35,280 nt of DNA. Source: Gammaproteobacteria bacterium. GTDB lineage: Bacteria > Pseudomonadota > Gammaproteobacteria > Thiohalomonadales > Thiohalomonadaceae. A program made the translations under genes and the position numbers. The notes under the pieces were generated by a model. It was not told where the DNA came from and ran no database searches. It saw only the letters and a program-made list of their open reading frames with translations. This document shows positions 19,170 to 27,743 of the stretch, piece by piece (within the stretch, counting starts at the first letter, position 1; each line of letters starts with the position of its first letter). The stretch is from the NCBI GenBank assembly GCA_026196275.1, contig JAPHTQ010000015.1, forward strand, positions 1 to 35,280. The letters are read 5' to 3'.

Positions 19170-20044
19170 TGACCGCCCTGCTGCGCCTGCTTGTCCGGCT
19201 GCTTGCCCTCCTGCCGCTGCCGCTGCTGCATGGCACAGGGAGCGTGCTCGGCAGCCTTGCCGCCCTCTTCCCCAACCGCAACCGCCGTATCACCCTGCGC
19301 AACCTGGCGCTCTGCTTTCCCGAGCTCTCCGAGCAACAACGGGCGCGCTGGCTGGTACTGAGTCTGCGTGAGACGGCCAAAGCGGCCACGGAGACGGCGC
19401 TGATGTGGCGTATCGGGCCGCAGCGCCTCAAGCGACTGGTGCGTGGGGTAGAGGGCGAACCGCTGCTGCGCGAGGCGATTACCCGGGGCAAGGGGGTGAT
19501 CATCGCCTCACCGCACCTGGGCAGCTGGGAGCTCATCGGTCAGTACCTGCAACTGCAGCACCCGCTGACCAGCATGTACAAACCGGCGAAAAACGTGGCG
19601 CTGGACCGGGTGATGCACGAGGGGCGCAGCCACCTGGGGATGCAGCTGGCCCCCACCGATACCGGCGGCATCCGCATCCTGCTGGCCGCGCTCAGGCGCG
19701 GTGAGCTCATCGGTATCCTGCCAGACCAGAACCCCCGCTCGGGCGCTGGAGTCTTTGCCCCCTTCTTCGGTATCACCACCGACACCATGACCCTGCTACC
19801 CAAGCTCGCCGCGCGTAGCGGTGCGCCGGTGCTGGTGGCCTATGCCGAACGGCTCGGCTGGGGCCGCGGCTACCGCATCCACTTCCTGCCGGTTGACGGC
19901 AGTGTCCACGACAGAGATGAAACAGTTGCCGCCGCGGCCCTCAACCGCGCAATCGAAACCGCCGTACGCCAGACACCGACGCAATATGCCTGGAGCTACA
20001 AGCGCTTCCGTCGCCGGCCAGAGGGGGAGCCATCGCTCTATTGA
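19169..20044 (+). CDS. Lysophospholipid acyltransferase family protein (LpxL/HtrB type)
   Basis: This 291-residue protein has an N-terminal hydrophobic segment (LLRLLVRLLALLPLPLLHG). The catalytic HX4E motif of late lipid A acyltransferases is at H116-E121 (SPHLGSWE), followed by YKPAKN and by PDQNPRSGAGVFAPFFG, the substrate-pocket block. Family members transfer secondary acyl chains onto Kdo2-lipid A in the inner membrane. ATG 19169 overlaps the preceding TAA (TAATG). A second, divergent family member lies convergently downstream. Which acyl position it modifies cannot be told from the sequence. Confidence 0.92.
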   Translation: MTALLRLLVRLLALLPLPLLHGTGSVLGSLAALFPNRNRRITLRNLALCFPELSEQQRARWLVLSLRETAKAATETALMWRIGPQRLKRLVRGVEGEPLLREAITRGKGVIIASPHLGSWELIGQYLQLQHPLTSMYKPAKNVALDRVMHEGRSHLGMQLAPTDTGGIRILLAALRRGELIGILPDQNPRSGAGVFAPFFGITTDTMTLLPKLAARSGAPVLVAYAERLGWGRGYRIHFLPVDGSVHDRDETVAAAALNRAIETAVRQTPTQYAWSYKRFRRRPEGEPSLY

Positions 20045-20121
20045 AGTTGAAAGTTACAAGTTGAAAGTCGAGCCGGTCTCCTCTTTGAGCTTTAAACTTG
20101 TAACTTTCAACTTTGAACTTC
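20043..20121. repeat. Inverted repeat with 7-nt-unit arms between convergent acyltransferase genes
   Basis: The left arm (20043-20067) contains GTTGAAAGTTACAAG and the right arm (20090-20121) contains CTTGTAACTTTCAAC. They pair over about 22 bp with one mismatch across a 22-nt spacer. The repeat spans the whole 75-nt gap and touches both stop codons, so it probably serves as a two-way terminator. Confidence 0.75.
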
Positions 20122-21127
20122 ATTCCGGCCTTGCCCTCGGACCTGAACCGGCCTTGCCCTTCATGCTATAGGGCGGCGGTGCGCCGTCGGCGAGGGTTTT
20201 GAACAGCCGCAGTGACCACAGGTACTGGGCCGGGGCGGTGCGCACCATCTGTTCGATCACGGCATTGAGCCGGGTGGCGTCGGCCACCTCATCTCCGGAG
20301 GGGTACCCCTCCAGACGCGGGAAGACATGCAATACATAGCGTCCGCTGCTCTCCTCCAGCAGGGTGATCGCCGGATAGACCTCAGCCCTGGCCAGCCTCG
20401 CCAACCGCGACGGCGTGGTGAGGGTGGCGCGCGGGATACCAAAAAAGGGGGCGAACACCGAGGCCTCCGGTCCCAGATCCTCGTCGGGGATGATGTAGAG
20501 GGGGTAACCGGCCTTCAGCGCCTTGACCAGCGGGCGGAAACCGGCCGTGCGCGAGGTCACCAGCCCGCCGAACCGCACCCTTCCGCGCCCCACCAGCCAA
20601 TCGAGCAGCGGATTGCGCACCGGATTGGCAAAGCTCTGCAGGGGGTGATCGATAACAATCGCCAGGCCACCTCGATCGACGCCGACGCTGTGGCAGGTAA
20701 TGATCTCGACACTCCGCCCCGCCTCGATCGCCTCGAGCATCGCCTCCCCCCCTTCAATGGCCAGATGGCGCCGCACCACCGCTTCGCTGCGCAGCCAGAA
20801 GATCCCGATATCGAGCATGCTGCGTACCATGATGCGGTAGAAATCCCCCTCAATCCGCTCGCGCTCTGCTTCGTCAAGATCGGGCAACGCCCAGGCCAGG
20901 TTGGTCTGTACGATTTCGCGCCGCTTGCGGTTCGCCTGGCGCAGCCGCCGCCCCAACCAGACTGACAGGCGGTAACGCAGGCCGGGGGAAAAGGAGAGCA
21001 GCCAGAGCAGAGCGACCCCGACCCAAATCGGCCAGAAACGGGGGGCAAGAAAGCGCATCTCGAAGGGGGCCCTGGCCGCCTCCTCCATCTCCGGGGCGGG
21101 ACGCTGCCGTGGCTGCACACCGCTCAT
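20120..21127 (-). CDS. Lysophospholipid acyltransferase family protein (second copy, divergent)
   Basis: This 335-residue member of the same LpxL/HtrB family has its membrane anchor at about residues 30-50 (FWPIWVGVALLWLLSF). The catalytic motif is HSVGVD (H146-D151), HX4D rather than HX4E, and the pocket block IPDEDLGPEASVFAPFFG follows. It has a longer, proline-rich N-terminus (MSGVQPRQRPAPEMEEAARA); a start at the later Met24 (MRFLAPRFW) is possible. Its ATG overlaps the stop of the fructosamine-kinase gene (ATGA), so the two are coupled. Having two distinct acyltransferases suits the two secondary acylations of lipid A, but this is an inference. Confidence 0.9.
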   Translation of the reverse strand: MSGVQPRQRPAPEMEEAARAPFEMRFLAPRFWPIWVGVALLWLLSFSPGLRYRLSVWLGRRLRQANRKRREIVQTNLAWALPDLDEAERERIEGDFYRIMVRSMLDIGIFWLRSEAVVRRHLAIEGGEAMLEAIEAGRSVEIITCHSVGVDRGGLAIVIDHPLQSFANPVRNPLLDWLVGRGRVRFGGLVTSRTAGFRPLVKALKAGYPLYIIPDEDLGPEASVFAPFFGIPRATLTTPSRLARLARAEVYPAITLLEESSGRYVLHVFPRLEGYPSGDEVADATRLNAVIEQMVRTAPAQYLWSLRLFKTLADGAPPPYSMKGKAGSGPRARPE

Positions 21128-22005
21128 GCGGCCAGCTCCGCCAGCAGGCGATCGATCATCGTCTCGGCCTGAGCGGCATAACCGCCGCCAAACAGATTGT
21201 AGTGGTTGAGGATGTGATAGAGGTTGTAGAGGGTCTTGCGCACCGCATAACCCTCATCCAGCGGCCAGGCCTCGTTGTAGGCGTCGTAAAAATCGCGGCC
21301 AAAACCGCCGAACAGCTCAGTCATGGCGATATCCGCCTCGCGGTCGCCGTAATAGACCGCCGGGTCGAACAACGCCGGGGTGCCATCGCGGCAATAGGCG
21401 TAATTGCCCGCCCAGAGATCCCCGTGCAGCAGCGAGGGGAGCGGGCGGTGATCGCGGAAAAAACCGGACAGCTCCGCCAGCAGGCGCTCACCCCTTTTCC
21501 GCAGCGCGCCACCCGCCCCGCGGTCCGCGGCCATATCCAGCTGCGGCATGAGCCTCTGTTCGCGCCAGAACGCCACCCAGCTCTCATTCTCGCCGTTGTA
21601 CTGCGGGGTCGAACCGATGGTGTTGTCGCGGTACCAGCCGAAGTGTGAGCGGGTAGTGCGGTGCAGCGAGGCCAACTCCTGGCCCAACCGTGCAGCACTG
21701 CCGCTGCCGCCAAGTTCAAGCGCCTCCATGACGATGTAGGCCTGATCGGCGGCGATGCCAGTGACGAGCGGCGCGGGCACCCTCACCGCCCCCGCGGCGC
21801 CGAGCTCACGCAGACCGTCCGCCTCCGCCTCGAACATCGCCAGCCCGTCGGGGGTATTGAGCTTGACGAAGAAGCAGCGCCGGCCATCGCCAATTCGGTA
21901 CGCGCTGTTGATACAGCCGCCGCCCACGCTCTGCTGCTCGTGTAGCGTGAAGGCTTCACCACTTGCTTCGCTGATGGAGCGGGCGATTGCTTGCCAAAGT
22001 GCCAT
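21124..22005 (-). CDS. Fructosamine kinase family protein
   Basis: This 293-residue kinase has the aminoglycoside-phosphotransferase-like fold. The catalytic loop HGDLWAGN is at 194-201 and the metal/ATP segment DPAVYYGDREAD at 214-225, which is the fructosamine kinase/ketosamine-3-kinase signature; N-terminal GGGCINSAYRI and FFVKLN (nucleotide lysine) fit as well. Bacterial members phosphorylate ribulosamines or erythrulosamines on glycated proteins and aid deglycation. ATG 22005 (MALWQAIARSI) is the first Met. It is the upstream gene of a two-gene operon with the acyltransferase. Confidence 0.93.
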   Translation of the reverse strand: MALWQAIARSISEASGEAFTLHEQQSVGGGCINSAYRIGDGRRCFFVKLNTPDGLAMFEAEADGLRELGAAGAVRVPAPLVTGIAADQAYIVMEALELGGSGSAARLGQELASLHRTTRSHFGWYRDNTIGSTPQYNGENESWVAFWREQRLMPQLDMAADRGAGGALRKRGERLLAELSGFFRDHRPLPSLLHGDLWAGNYAYCRDGTPALFDPAVYYGDREADIAMTELFGGFGRDFYDAYNEAWPLDEGYAVRKTLYNLYHILNHYNLFGGGYAAQAETMIDRLLAELAA

Positions 22006-22196
22006 GATCGTCGGACTGCCTGTTAACTACCTGCCTGGGCGGTGATCTTAATACAGATGCGAAGCCATGTCCGCAGCAGGTACACTGGAAGGGTAGCCGC
22101 AAACACACGGAACGCATTGCCGGCGACTTGCCACTTTCGTGCGTTTCGTGATCACCCAAAGATTCCACCCCCGACAGGGAACACAAGGAGTAAACG

Positions 22197-22757
22197 ATGG
22201 CCAAGGTATTACCGGAGATCAACGAGGAACTGGCCTCATGGATCGCCGCCCAGCCGCTCTTCTTCAACGCCACTGCGCCGCTGGGCGCCGACGGCCATGT
22301 CAACCTCTCGCCGCGCGGGCTGGACAGCCTCCGCATACTCGGCCCCCACGAGGTGGCCTATCTGGACTTTACCGGTAGCGGTAACGAGAGCGCCGCTCAC
22401 CTGGCCGAGAATGGCCGCATCACCCTGATGTTCTGCGCCTTCAGCGGCGCCCCGCGCATTCTGCGGCTCTACGGGCGGGGCGAGGTGGTGCTGCCAGACA
22501 GCCCCGAGTGGCAAGGTCTGCGCGGCCACTTTCCTGCCGATCTTCCCCGGGCGCGGCAGATCGTGCGGGTGGCGGTGACACGGATCCAGACCTCCTGCGG
22601 CTACGGCGTACCACTGATGGATCTCATCGGACAACGCGAGGAGCTGCCACGCTGGACAGAGAAAAAGGGTGGGGAGGGACTGCGTGAATACCAGGAAAAA
22701 AACAACCGCCGCAGCATCGATGGCCTGCCCGCACCACACCCCGAAACGGCCCCCTGA
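22197..22757 (+). CDS. Pyridoxamine 5'-phosphate oxidase family protein
   Basis: AAGGAGTAAAC precedes ATG 22197 exactly as a strong ribosome-binding site should. The 186-residue protein has a PNPOx-like split-barrel (LFFNATAPLGADGHVNLSPR, VAYLDFTGSGNESAAHLAEN, ITLMFCAFSGAPRILRLYGR), a pattern shared by FMN-binding flavin proteins of uncertain substrate. The C-terminus (GGEGLREYQEKNNRRSIDGL) is a conserved feature of this subgroup as I recall it. It is not PdxH itself, and the reaction is unknown. A strong GC hairpin (22791-22814) follows. Confidence 0.9.
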   Translation: MAKVLPEINEELASWIAAQPLFFNATAPLGADGHVNLSPRGLDSLRILGPHEVAYLDFTGSGNESAAHLAENGRITLMFCAFSGAPRILRLYGRGEVVLPDSPEWQGLRGHFPADLPRARQIVRVAVTRIQTSCGYGVPLMDLIGQREELPRWTEKKGGEGLREYQEKNNRRSIDGLPAPHPETAP

Positions 22758-22790
22758 GCCGGCGGGTTGGCCACGGCCTGCTCACCGCTC

Positions 22791-22814
22791 CCGCCGGCGG
22801 CTGAACGCCGGCGG
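22791..22814. terminator. GC-rich hairpin after the PNPOx-family gene
   Basis: CCGCCGGCG (22791-22799), loop GCTGAA, CGCCGGCGG (22806-22814): a perfect 9-bp stem of pure G/C, 33 nt after the stop codon. No U-run follows, so termination is plausible but not textbook. Confidence 0.5.
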
Positions 22815-22872
22815 TTCGCTCATAACAAAACTTCCCTTTTGCCACAAGCGCAAAAACGGGCCGTTTACCACC

Positions 22873-23086
22873 TTATTCACATGGGAAGCAACACTTTTAT
22901 CAATTGTAAACCGGGTTCACAAAAAACTTCATAAGAATAATATGATAAGCTTTAACTTGTTGTTTTTATTATATTATTATGTGACGACTATTTTTTCGCC
23001 AATCTAACAACAACCTTGATTTGATGCCCTCTCGCGGCGGTTTCACCCAATTCATCCACAAAGTTATCCACAGGATTTGTGAATAA
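22873..23086. other. DnaA-box cluster with AT-rich segment (candidate replication origin)
   Basis: Perfect matches to the DnaA box TTWTNCACA are TTATTCACA at 22873-22881, TTATCCACA at 23064-23072 and, on the minus strand, TTATTCACA at 23078-23086; a one-mismatch box, TCATCCACA, is at 23052-23060. Between the outer boxes, about 22885-23005 is strikingly AT-rich in an otherwise GC-rich window and contains AACTTGTTGTTTT (22954-22966), 10 of 13 like an E. coli unwinding 13-mer. There are no GATC sites in this stretch, unlike E. coli oriC. It may be an origin or a DnaA-regulated priA control region. Confidence 0.5.
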
Positions 23087-23094
23087 CCGATGAA

Positions 23095-23119
23095 CCCTAA
23101 CAACGACAAGCGGTTAGGG
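23095..23119. promoter_or_regulatory. Dyad upstream of priA
   Basis: CCCTAAC (23095-23101) and GTTAGGG (23113-23119) are perfect 7-bp arms separated by 11 nt, right after the DnaA boxes and about 70 nt before the priA start. It could be an operator or part of the origin structure. Confidence 0.4.
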
Positions 23120-23171
23120 CCATTTATGCAAGAAACTCTTAACTATCTACGCTAAGTTACCACCTTTCTCA

Positions 23172-23180
23172 TGCTAGACT
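23172..23180 (+). promoter_or_regulatory. Probable extended -10 element of priA
   Basis: TGC-TAGACT ends 8 nt before ATG 23189, the same spacing as in the TtcA-like gene. No ribosome-binding site precedes ATG 23189. If it is used, the mRNA would be nearly leaderless and the earlier in-frame ATG at 23171 could not serve as the start. Confidence 0.35.
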
Positions 23181-23188
23181 TCCCGTCC

Positions 23189-25393
23189 ATGTCCGGACCG
23201 ATTTTACGTATCGCCATCCCCTCGCCGCTACGCCGGCTATTCGACTATCTGCCCCCCCTCCGGGCAGAGGCCGGTTTTATCCCCGGACAGCGCTTTTTGG
23301 TACCCTTCGGGCGCAGCCGGCAGGTAGGCATACTGGTGGCAATCGCCGACCACAGCGAGGTGCCGGCGGACAAGCTCCGGCCGGCGCTGAAGGCCCTCGA
23401 CCGCGAACCGCTGTTTGACCCGACCCTGATGGCGCTGCTGCGCTGGGCCTGCGACTACTACCACCACCCGCCGGGTGAGGTCTTCACCACCGCCCTGCCG
23501 GTGGCCCTGCGCCAGCAGCGCGAGGCAGGCGCTCGTGGCATCGAACATTGGCGGCTGAGCGCCACCGGCCGCGCCCTCTCCCGGGAGGAGTTCAGGCGCG
23601 CACCGAAACAGCTGGCACTGTTCCACCTGCTTGAGGAGTATCCGCAGGGGGTAAGTGCCGCGCGCCTCGATGCCGAATTCGAGAGCTGGCGTCCGGTGAT
23701 CAAACGCCTGCGGGAGAAGGGCTGGGTGGAGGTGGAGGAGCGCCCCTGCCTGCCCGAACCCGCGGCACAGCCTGCGGATACAGCGCCACCGCTCAACCCC
23801 ACCCAGCAGCAGGCGGTGACAGCCATCGGCGAGCACCTGCATGAGTTTCAGGCGCTGCTCATCGAGGGGGTCACCGGCAGCGGCAAGACCGAGGTCTACC
23901 TGCAGGCGATCGACAAGGTGCTGGCGGCCGGATGCCAGGTGCTGGTACTGGTGCCGGAGATCGGCCTGACCCCACAGCTGCTGGAGCGATTTCGCCATCG
24001 TTTTTCGTTACCCATCGCCCTGCTCCACTCCGGCCTCAACGACAGCGAGCGGCTCTGTGCCTGGAGCATGGCCCGCGAGGGACTGGCCCCCATCGTCATC
24101 GGTACCCGCTCGGCGGTATTCACACCGATGCCGAAGCTTGGCCTGATCATCGTCGACGAGGAGCACGACGCCTCGTTCAAGCAACAGGAGGGGTTCCGTT
24201 ACTCGGGGCGTGATGTGGCGGTGGTGCGCGCCCGACGCCACAACATCCCCATCGTGCTGGGCAGCGCCACACCCTCACTGGAGAGCCTGCACAATGCACT
24301 GGCCGGGCGCTACCGCCACCTGGCGTTGCCGGAACGGGCCGGCACCGCCGTCCACCCCGCGATCCATCTGCTCGATGTGCGCCAGCAACCGATGGAGGAG
24401 GGACTCTCCGCACCTCTGCTGAAGACGATGCAGCGCCATCTCGACGCCGGCGGCCAGGTACTGCTGTTTCTTAACCGCCGTGGCTACGCCCCGACCCTGC
24501 TGTGCCACGACTGCGGCAGTGTCAGCCACTGCCTGCGCTGCGATGCACATATGACCTACTACGCCCGCTCGGGCCGCATGCGCTGTCACCACTGCGGTGC
24601 CGAGCGCCCGGTGCCACCGCAGTGCCCCGACTGCGGCAGCCTCGATCTGCGTCCGGTGGGCCAGGGCACCGAGCGCATCGAGCAGGCGCTGAACAAGCTG
24701 TTCCCGCAGACCGGCGTAGTGCGTATCGACCGCGACAGCACCCGGCGCAAGGGGGCGCTGGATGCGCTGCTGGCCGAGGTCCACTCAGGGGAGGGCCGCA
24801 TCCTCATCGGCACGCAGATGCTGGCCAAGGGGCACCACTTCCCCAATGTCACCCTGGTGGGGATCCTCGATGCCGACCAGGGACTGTTCAGTGTCGACTT
24901 TCGCGCCGGTGAGCGCATGGCCCAGCTCATCGTCCAGGTGGCGGGCCGCGCCGGGCGCGCCGATAAGCCCGGCACGGTGCTGATCCAGACCCATGTACCG
25001 GACCACCCGCTGCTGCGCCTGTTGGTAGAGCAGGACTACGCCCACTTCGCCCGCGCCGCCCTCGAGGAGCGCCGTGCGGCACAGATGCCCCCCTTCAGCC
25101 ACCTCGCCCTGCTGCGCGCCGAGGCGGTAGACAAGCAGGCGCCGCTGACCTTCCTTGAGGAGGCGCGCCAGCTGGCCGAACAGCTGCCGCACGAGGGGAT
25201 CTGGCTGCTCGGTCCGGTGCCGGCACCAATGGAGCGCCGCGCCGGGCGCAACCGCGCCCAACTGCTGCTGCAGGCCGACGACCGCCGTACTCTGCATACG
25301 CTGCTGAACGCCTGGGCGCCGCAGCTGGAAGGGGTCAAATCGGGGCGCAAGGTGCGCTGGTCGCTGGATGTCGATCCGGGAGAGTTATTCTAA
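23189..25393 (+). CDS. priA: Primosomal protein N' / replication restart helicase PriA
   Basis: This 3'-to-5' DNA helicase reloads the replisome at stalled forks. The 734-residue protein has an N-terminal DNA-binding domain (ILRIAIPSPLRRLFDYLPP, DYYHHPPGEVF), Walker A GVTGSGKTE near 230, the DEEH Walker B near 322, a zinc-binding region with paired cysteines (CHDCG, CLRC, CHHCG, CPDCG, about 437-484) inserted in the helicase core, and QVAGRAGRADKPG near the C-terminal helicase motifs. I chose ATG 23189 because MSGPILRIAIP aligns with the PriA N-terminus as I know it and because a possible -10 overlaps the earlier ATG at 23171. The gene follows the DnaA-box region and precedes argS. Confidence 0.97.
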   Translation: MSGPILRIAIPSPLRRLFDYLPPLRAEAGFIPGQRFLVPFGRSRQVGILVAIADHSEVPADKLRPALKALDREPLFDPTLMALLRWACDYYHHPPGEVFTTALPVALRQQREAGARGIEHWRLSATGRALSREEFRRAPKQLALFHLLEEYPQGVSAARLDAEFESWRPVIKRLREKGWVEVEERPCLPEPAAQPADTAPPLNPTQQQAVTAIGEHLHEFQALLIEGVTGSGKTEVYLQAIDKVLAAGCQVLVLVPEIGLTPQLLERFRHRFSLPIALLHSGLNDSERLCAWSMAREGLAPIVIGTRSAVFTPMPKLGLIIVDEEHDASFKQQEGFRYSGRDVAVVRARRHNIPIVLGSATPSLESLHNALAGRYRHLALPERAGTAVHPAIHLLDVRQQPMEEGLSAPLLKTMQRHLDAGGQVLLFLNRRGYAPTLLCHDCGSVSHCLRCDAHMTYYARSGRMRCHHCGAERPVPPQCPDCGSLDLRPVGQGTERIEQALNKLFPQTGVVRIDRDSTRRKGALDALLAEVHSGEGRILIGTQMLAKGHHFPNVTLVGILDADQGLFSVDFRAGERMAQLIVQVAGRAGRADKPGTVLIQTHVPDHPLLRLLVEQDYAHFARAALEERRAAQMPPFSHLALLRAEAVDKQAPLTFLEEARQLAEQLPHEGIWLLGPVPAPMERRAGRNRAQLLLQADDRRTLHTLLNAWAPQLEGVKSGRKVRWSLDVDPGELF

Positions 25394-25396
25394 TGT

Positions 25397-25640
25397 CTCA
25401 CCGCAAAGACGCAGAGGGCGCAAAGAATTTTATAGGTGGATCATGGCTATCCCCAAGTCAGCAAGTCGGGTTAGCCGCTTGCGGCGTAACCCGACGATCA
25501 GGTTCCTCGGATTACGGCTCTGCCTAATCCGATCTATATACTGTGGAGGAGTTGAGGATTAATAAAGGGACGATCCAGCCGCTTACTTCCGCCATGAACG
25601 CCTTTTCCCCTTAGCGTGCTTTGCGTCTTTGCGGTGAAAG
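25397..25640. repeat. Nested inverted repeats between priA and argS
   Basis: The outer arms CTCACCGCAAAGACGC (25397-25412) and GCGTCTTTGCGGTGA (25624-25638) frame about 200 nt. Inside are two hairpins, GTCGGGTTAGCCG/CGGCGTAACCCGAC (25465-25495) and CGGATTA/TAATCCG (25508-25531), of the same type as the one in the metH leader. The 342-nt gap otherwise holds only the argS promoter; I see no gene in it. Confidence 0.7.
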
Positions 25641-25651
25641 GTTTTGTCCCC

Positions 25652-25681
25652 TTGCACCCATGCCATGGGAACAAGGATAAT
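25652..25681 (+). promoter_or_regulatory. Sigma-70 promoter of argS
   Basis: TTGCAC (25652-25657), an 18-nt spacer, and GATAAT (25676-25681) make a good sigma-70 promoter, starting transcription about 50 nt before the argS ATG and beyond the nested repeats. Confidence 0.55.
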
Positions 25682-25735
25682 GTTCTGCTTGTTTAACGGG
25701 GCACATCACCCCTTCACCTGTTTAGCCGAGACGCG

Positions 25736-27502
25736 ATGAAACACCACCTTCAGGAACTCGTACAATCCGCCCTGCATGACCTCACCAGCTCCGGTGTGCT
25801 TGAGTGTGCACTGCCCGAGAGCATCACCATCGAGCGCACCCGCGACAAGAGCCACGGCGACTTTGCCTGCAACATCGCGATGGTGCTGGCCAAGCCCGCG
25901 CGCAGCAAACCGCGCGAGCTGGCGGAGAAGATCGTCGCCCACCTGCCCGAATCCGAACATGTCGCGAAGGTGGCGATCGCCGGTCCCGGCTTCATCAACC
26001 TCACCATGGCCGAGAGTGCCTACCATGCGGTAGTGCGCGAGGTGCACGAGTCCGGCGAGGCCTACGGCCGCTCCACCATCGGTGCCGGCAAGCGGGTGCA
26101 GGTGGAGTTCGTCTCCGCCAATCCCACCGGACCGCTGCACGTGGGCCACGGTCGCGGCGCGGCCTATGGGGCGACGGTCGCCGACCTGCTGGCCGCCGCC
26201 GGCTTCGAGGTGCACCGTGAATACTATGTGAATGATGCCGGGCGACAGATGGACATCCTCGGCACCTCGGTCTGGCTGCGCTACCTGGAGCTGGCCGGCG
26301 AGACCCTCACCTTCCCCGCCAACGGCTACAAGGGCGACTACGTATGGGACATCGCCGCCACCCTGCACCGCGAACACGGTGACGCCTTCCGCCACCCCGC
26401 AGCCGATGTTTACCATGGCATCCCCGCCGATGAGCCGGCCGGCGGCGACAAGGAGGCACACATTGATGCCCTCATTATGCGCGCCAAACAGCTGCTCGGC
26501 ACGGAAGACTATCGCAAGGTCTTCGACCGAGGTCTCGACACCATCCTCGGCGACATCCGCCAGGATCTGGAGGAGTTCGGCGTTGTCTACGAGCAGTGGT
26601 ACTCCGAGCGCGAGCTGGTCGAGAGCGGCAAAGTGGACGCCGCGATCGAGCAGCTGAAAAAGTCGGACCACATCTACGAGGAGAAGGGAGCGCTCTGGTT
26701 CCGCTCCACCGACTTCGGCGACGAGAAGGACCGCGTAGTGGTACGCGACAACGGGGTGAAAACCTACTTCGCCTCAGATATCGGCTACCACTGGCACAAG
26801 CTGGATCGCGGTTTCGACCGCGTGATCGATGTCTGGGGCGCCGACCACCACGGCTATGTGCCGCGCGTGAAGGCCGCGCTCACCGCCATGGGCGATAAGG
26901 AAGACGCCGACAAGCTCGACGTGCTGCTGGTGCAGTTCGCCATCCTCTACCGCGGCGGCGAACGGCTGCAGATGTCGACCCGCTCCGGCTCCTTCGTCAC
27001 CTTGCGTGAGCTGCGCGAAGAGGTGGGCAACGATGCCGCGCGCTTCTTCTATGTGATGCGCAAGTGCGAACAGCACATGGACTTCGATCTCGATCTGGCC
27101 AAGTCGCAATCCAACGACAACCCGCTGTTCTATATCCAGTACGCCCATGCGCGGGTCTGCAGCGTACTGCGGCAAATGGAAGAGAAGGGCCTCAGTCACG
27201 ACAACGGCGCCGGGCTGAAAAACATCGCCCTGCTCAACGAGACGCATGAGCAGGAGCTGATGCGCACCCTCTCCCGCTACCCGGAGATCGTCGAGGGGGC
27301 GGCACTTAGCCATGAGCCGCACCAGCTGGCTCACTACCTGCGCGAGCTGGCCAACGATTTCCACACCTACTATAACGCCCACCAGTTTCTGGTGGACGAG
27401 TCAGGTGTCCGTGATGCACGCCTGACCCTGATCACCGCCACCCGCCAGGTCATCGCCAATGGCCTCGGTCTGCTCGGCGTCTCGGCACCGGAGAGCATGT
27501 AA
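25736..27502 (+). CDS. argS: Arginyl-tRNA synthetase
   Basis: This class I synthetase charges tRNA-Arg. The protein is 588 residues, the normal size. The N-terminal additional domain ([20 protein letters not shown]) is followed by the HIGH-type motif [19 protein letters not shown] near 127-145, a KMSKS-equivalent MSTRSGS near 412, and a C-terminal anticodon-binding domain (about 460-588: [20 protein letters not shown]). ATG 25736 is the first Met and has a weak GAGACG upstream. The order priA-argS-SPOR is a familiar gammaproteobacterial arrangement. Its stop codon abuts the left end of a 240-bp inverted repeat. Confidence 0.97.
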   Translation: MKHHLQELVQSALHDLTSSGVLECALPESITIERTRDKSHGDFACNIAMVLAKPARSKPRELAEKIVAHLPESEHVAKVAIAGPGFINLTMAESAYHAVVREVHESGEAYGRSTIGAGKRVQVEFVSANPTGPLHVGHGRGAAYGATVADLLAAAGFEVHREYYVNDAGRQMDILGTSVWLRYLELAGETLTFPANGYKGDYVWDIAATLHREHGDAFRHPAADVYHGIPADEPAGGDKEAHIDALIMRAKQLLGTEDYRKVFDRGLDTILGDIRQDLEEFGVVYEQWYSERELVESGKVDAAIEQLKKSDHIYEEKGALWFRSTDFGDEKDRVVVRDNGVKTYFASDIGYHWHKLDRGFDRVIDVWGADHHGYVPRVKAALTAMGDKEDADKLDVLLVQFAILYRGGERLQMSTRSGSFVTLRELREEVGNDAARFFYVMRKCEQHMDFDLDLAKSQSNDNPLFYIQYAHARVCSVLRQMEEKGLSHDNGAGLKNIALLNETHEQELMRTLSRYPEIVEGAALSHEPHQLAHYLRELANDFHTYYNAHQFLVDESGVRDARLTLITATRQVIANGLGLLGVSAPESM

Positions 27503-27742
27503 ATCCGACAAACCGCCGTTGACCGCTAATCTTCGCAGCAACGGAATACATTCATCGAGGACAGAGGCTAATGCTAATTCGCCCAACTGGTGAACAACGC
27601 TACATCAGGAATTGCACGGTTGAGAGTGCACATGGCTGTGTTATGGCTCCTTGCAATAGCGGCGGCTATTGCGCGTCGCCATGCCTTGCCCTGCACCCAC
27701 TCAACCGCACACTTCATGATGTTCAACGACGGTTTGTCGGAT
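27503..27742. repeat. 240-bp nested inverted repeat filling the argS-SPOR gap (MITE-like)
   Basis: The left arm ATCCGACAAACCGCCGTTGA (27503-27522) and the right arm TCAACGACGGTTTGTCGGAT (27723-27742) are perfect inverted repeats except for one position. Inside lie a weaker second pair (GGTTGAG.GTGCA / TGCACCCACTCAACC) and a perfect central hairpin GCAATAGC-GGCG-GCTATTGC. The element occupies the whole gap from the argS stop to 1 nt before the SPOR gene's ATG. There is no convincing gene in it. Confidence 0.75.
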
Positions 27743-27743
27743 A

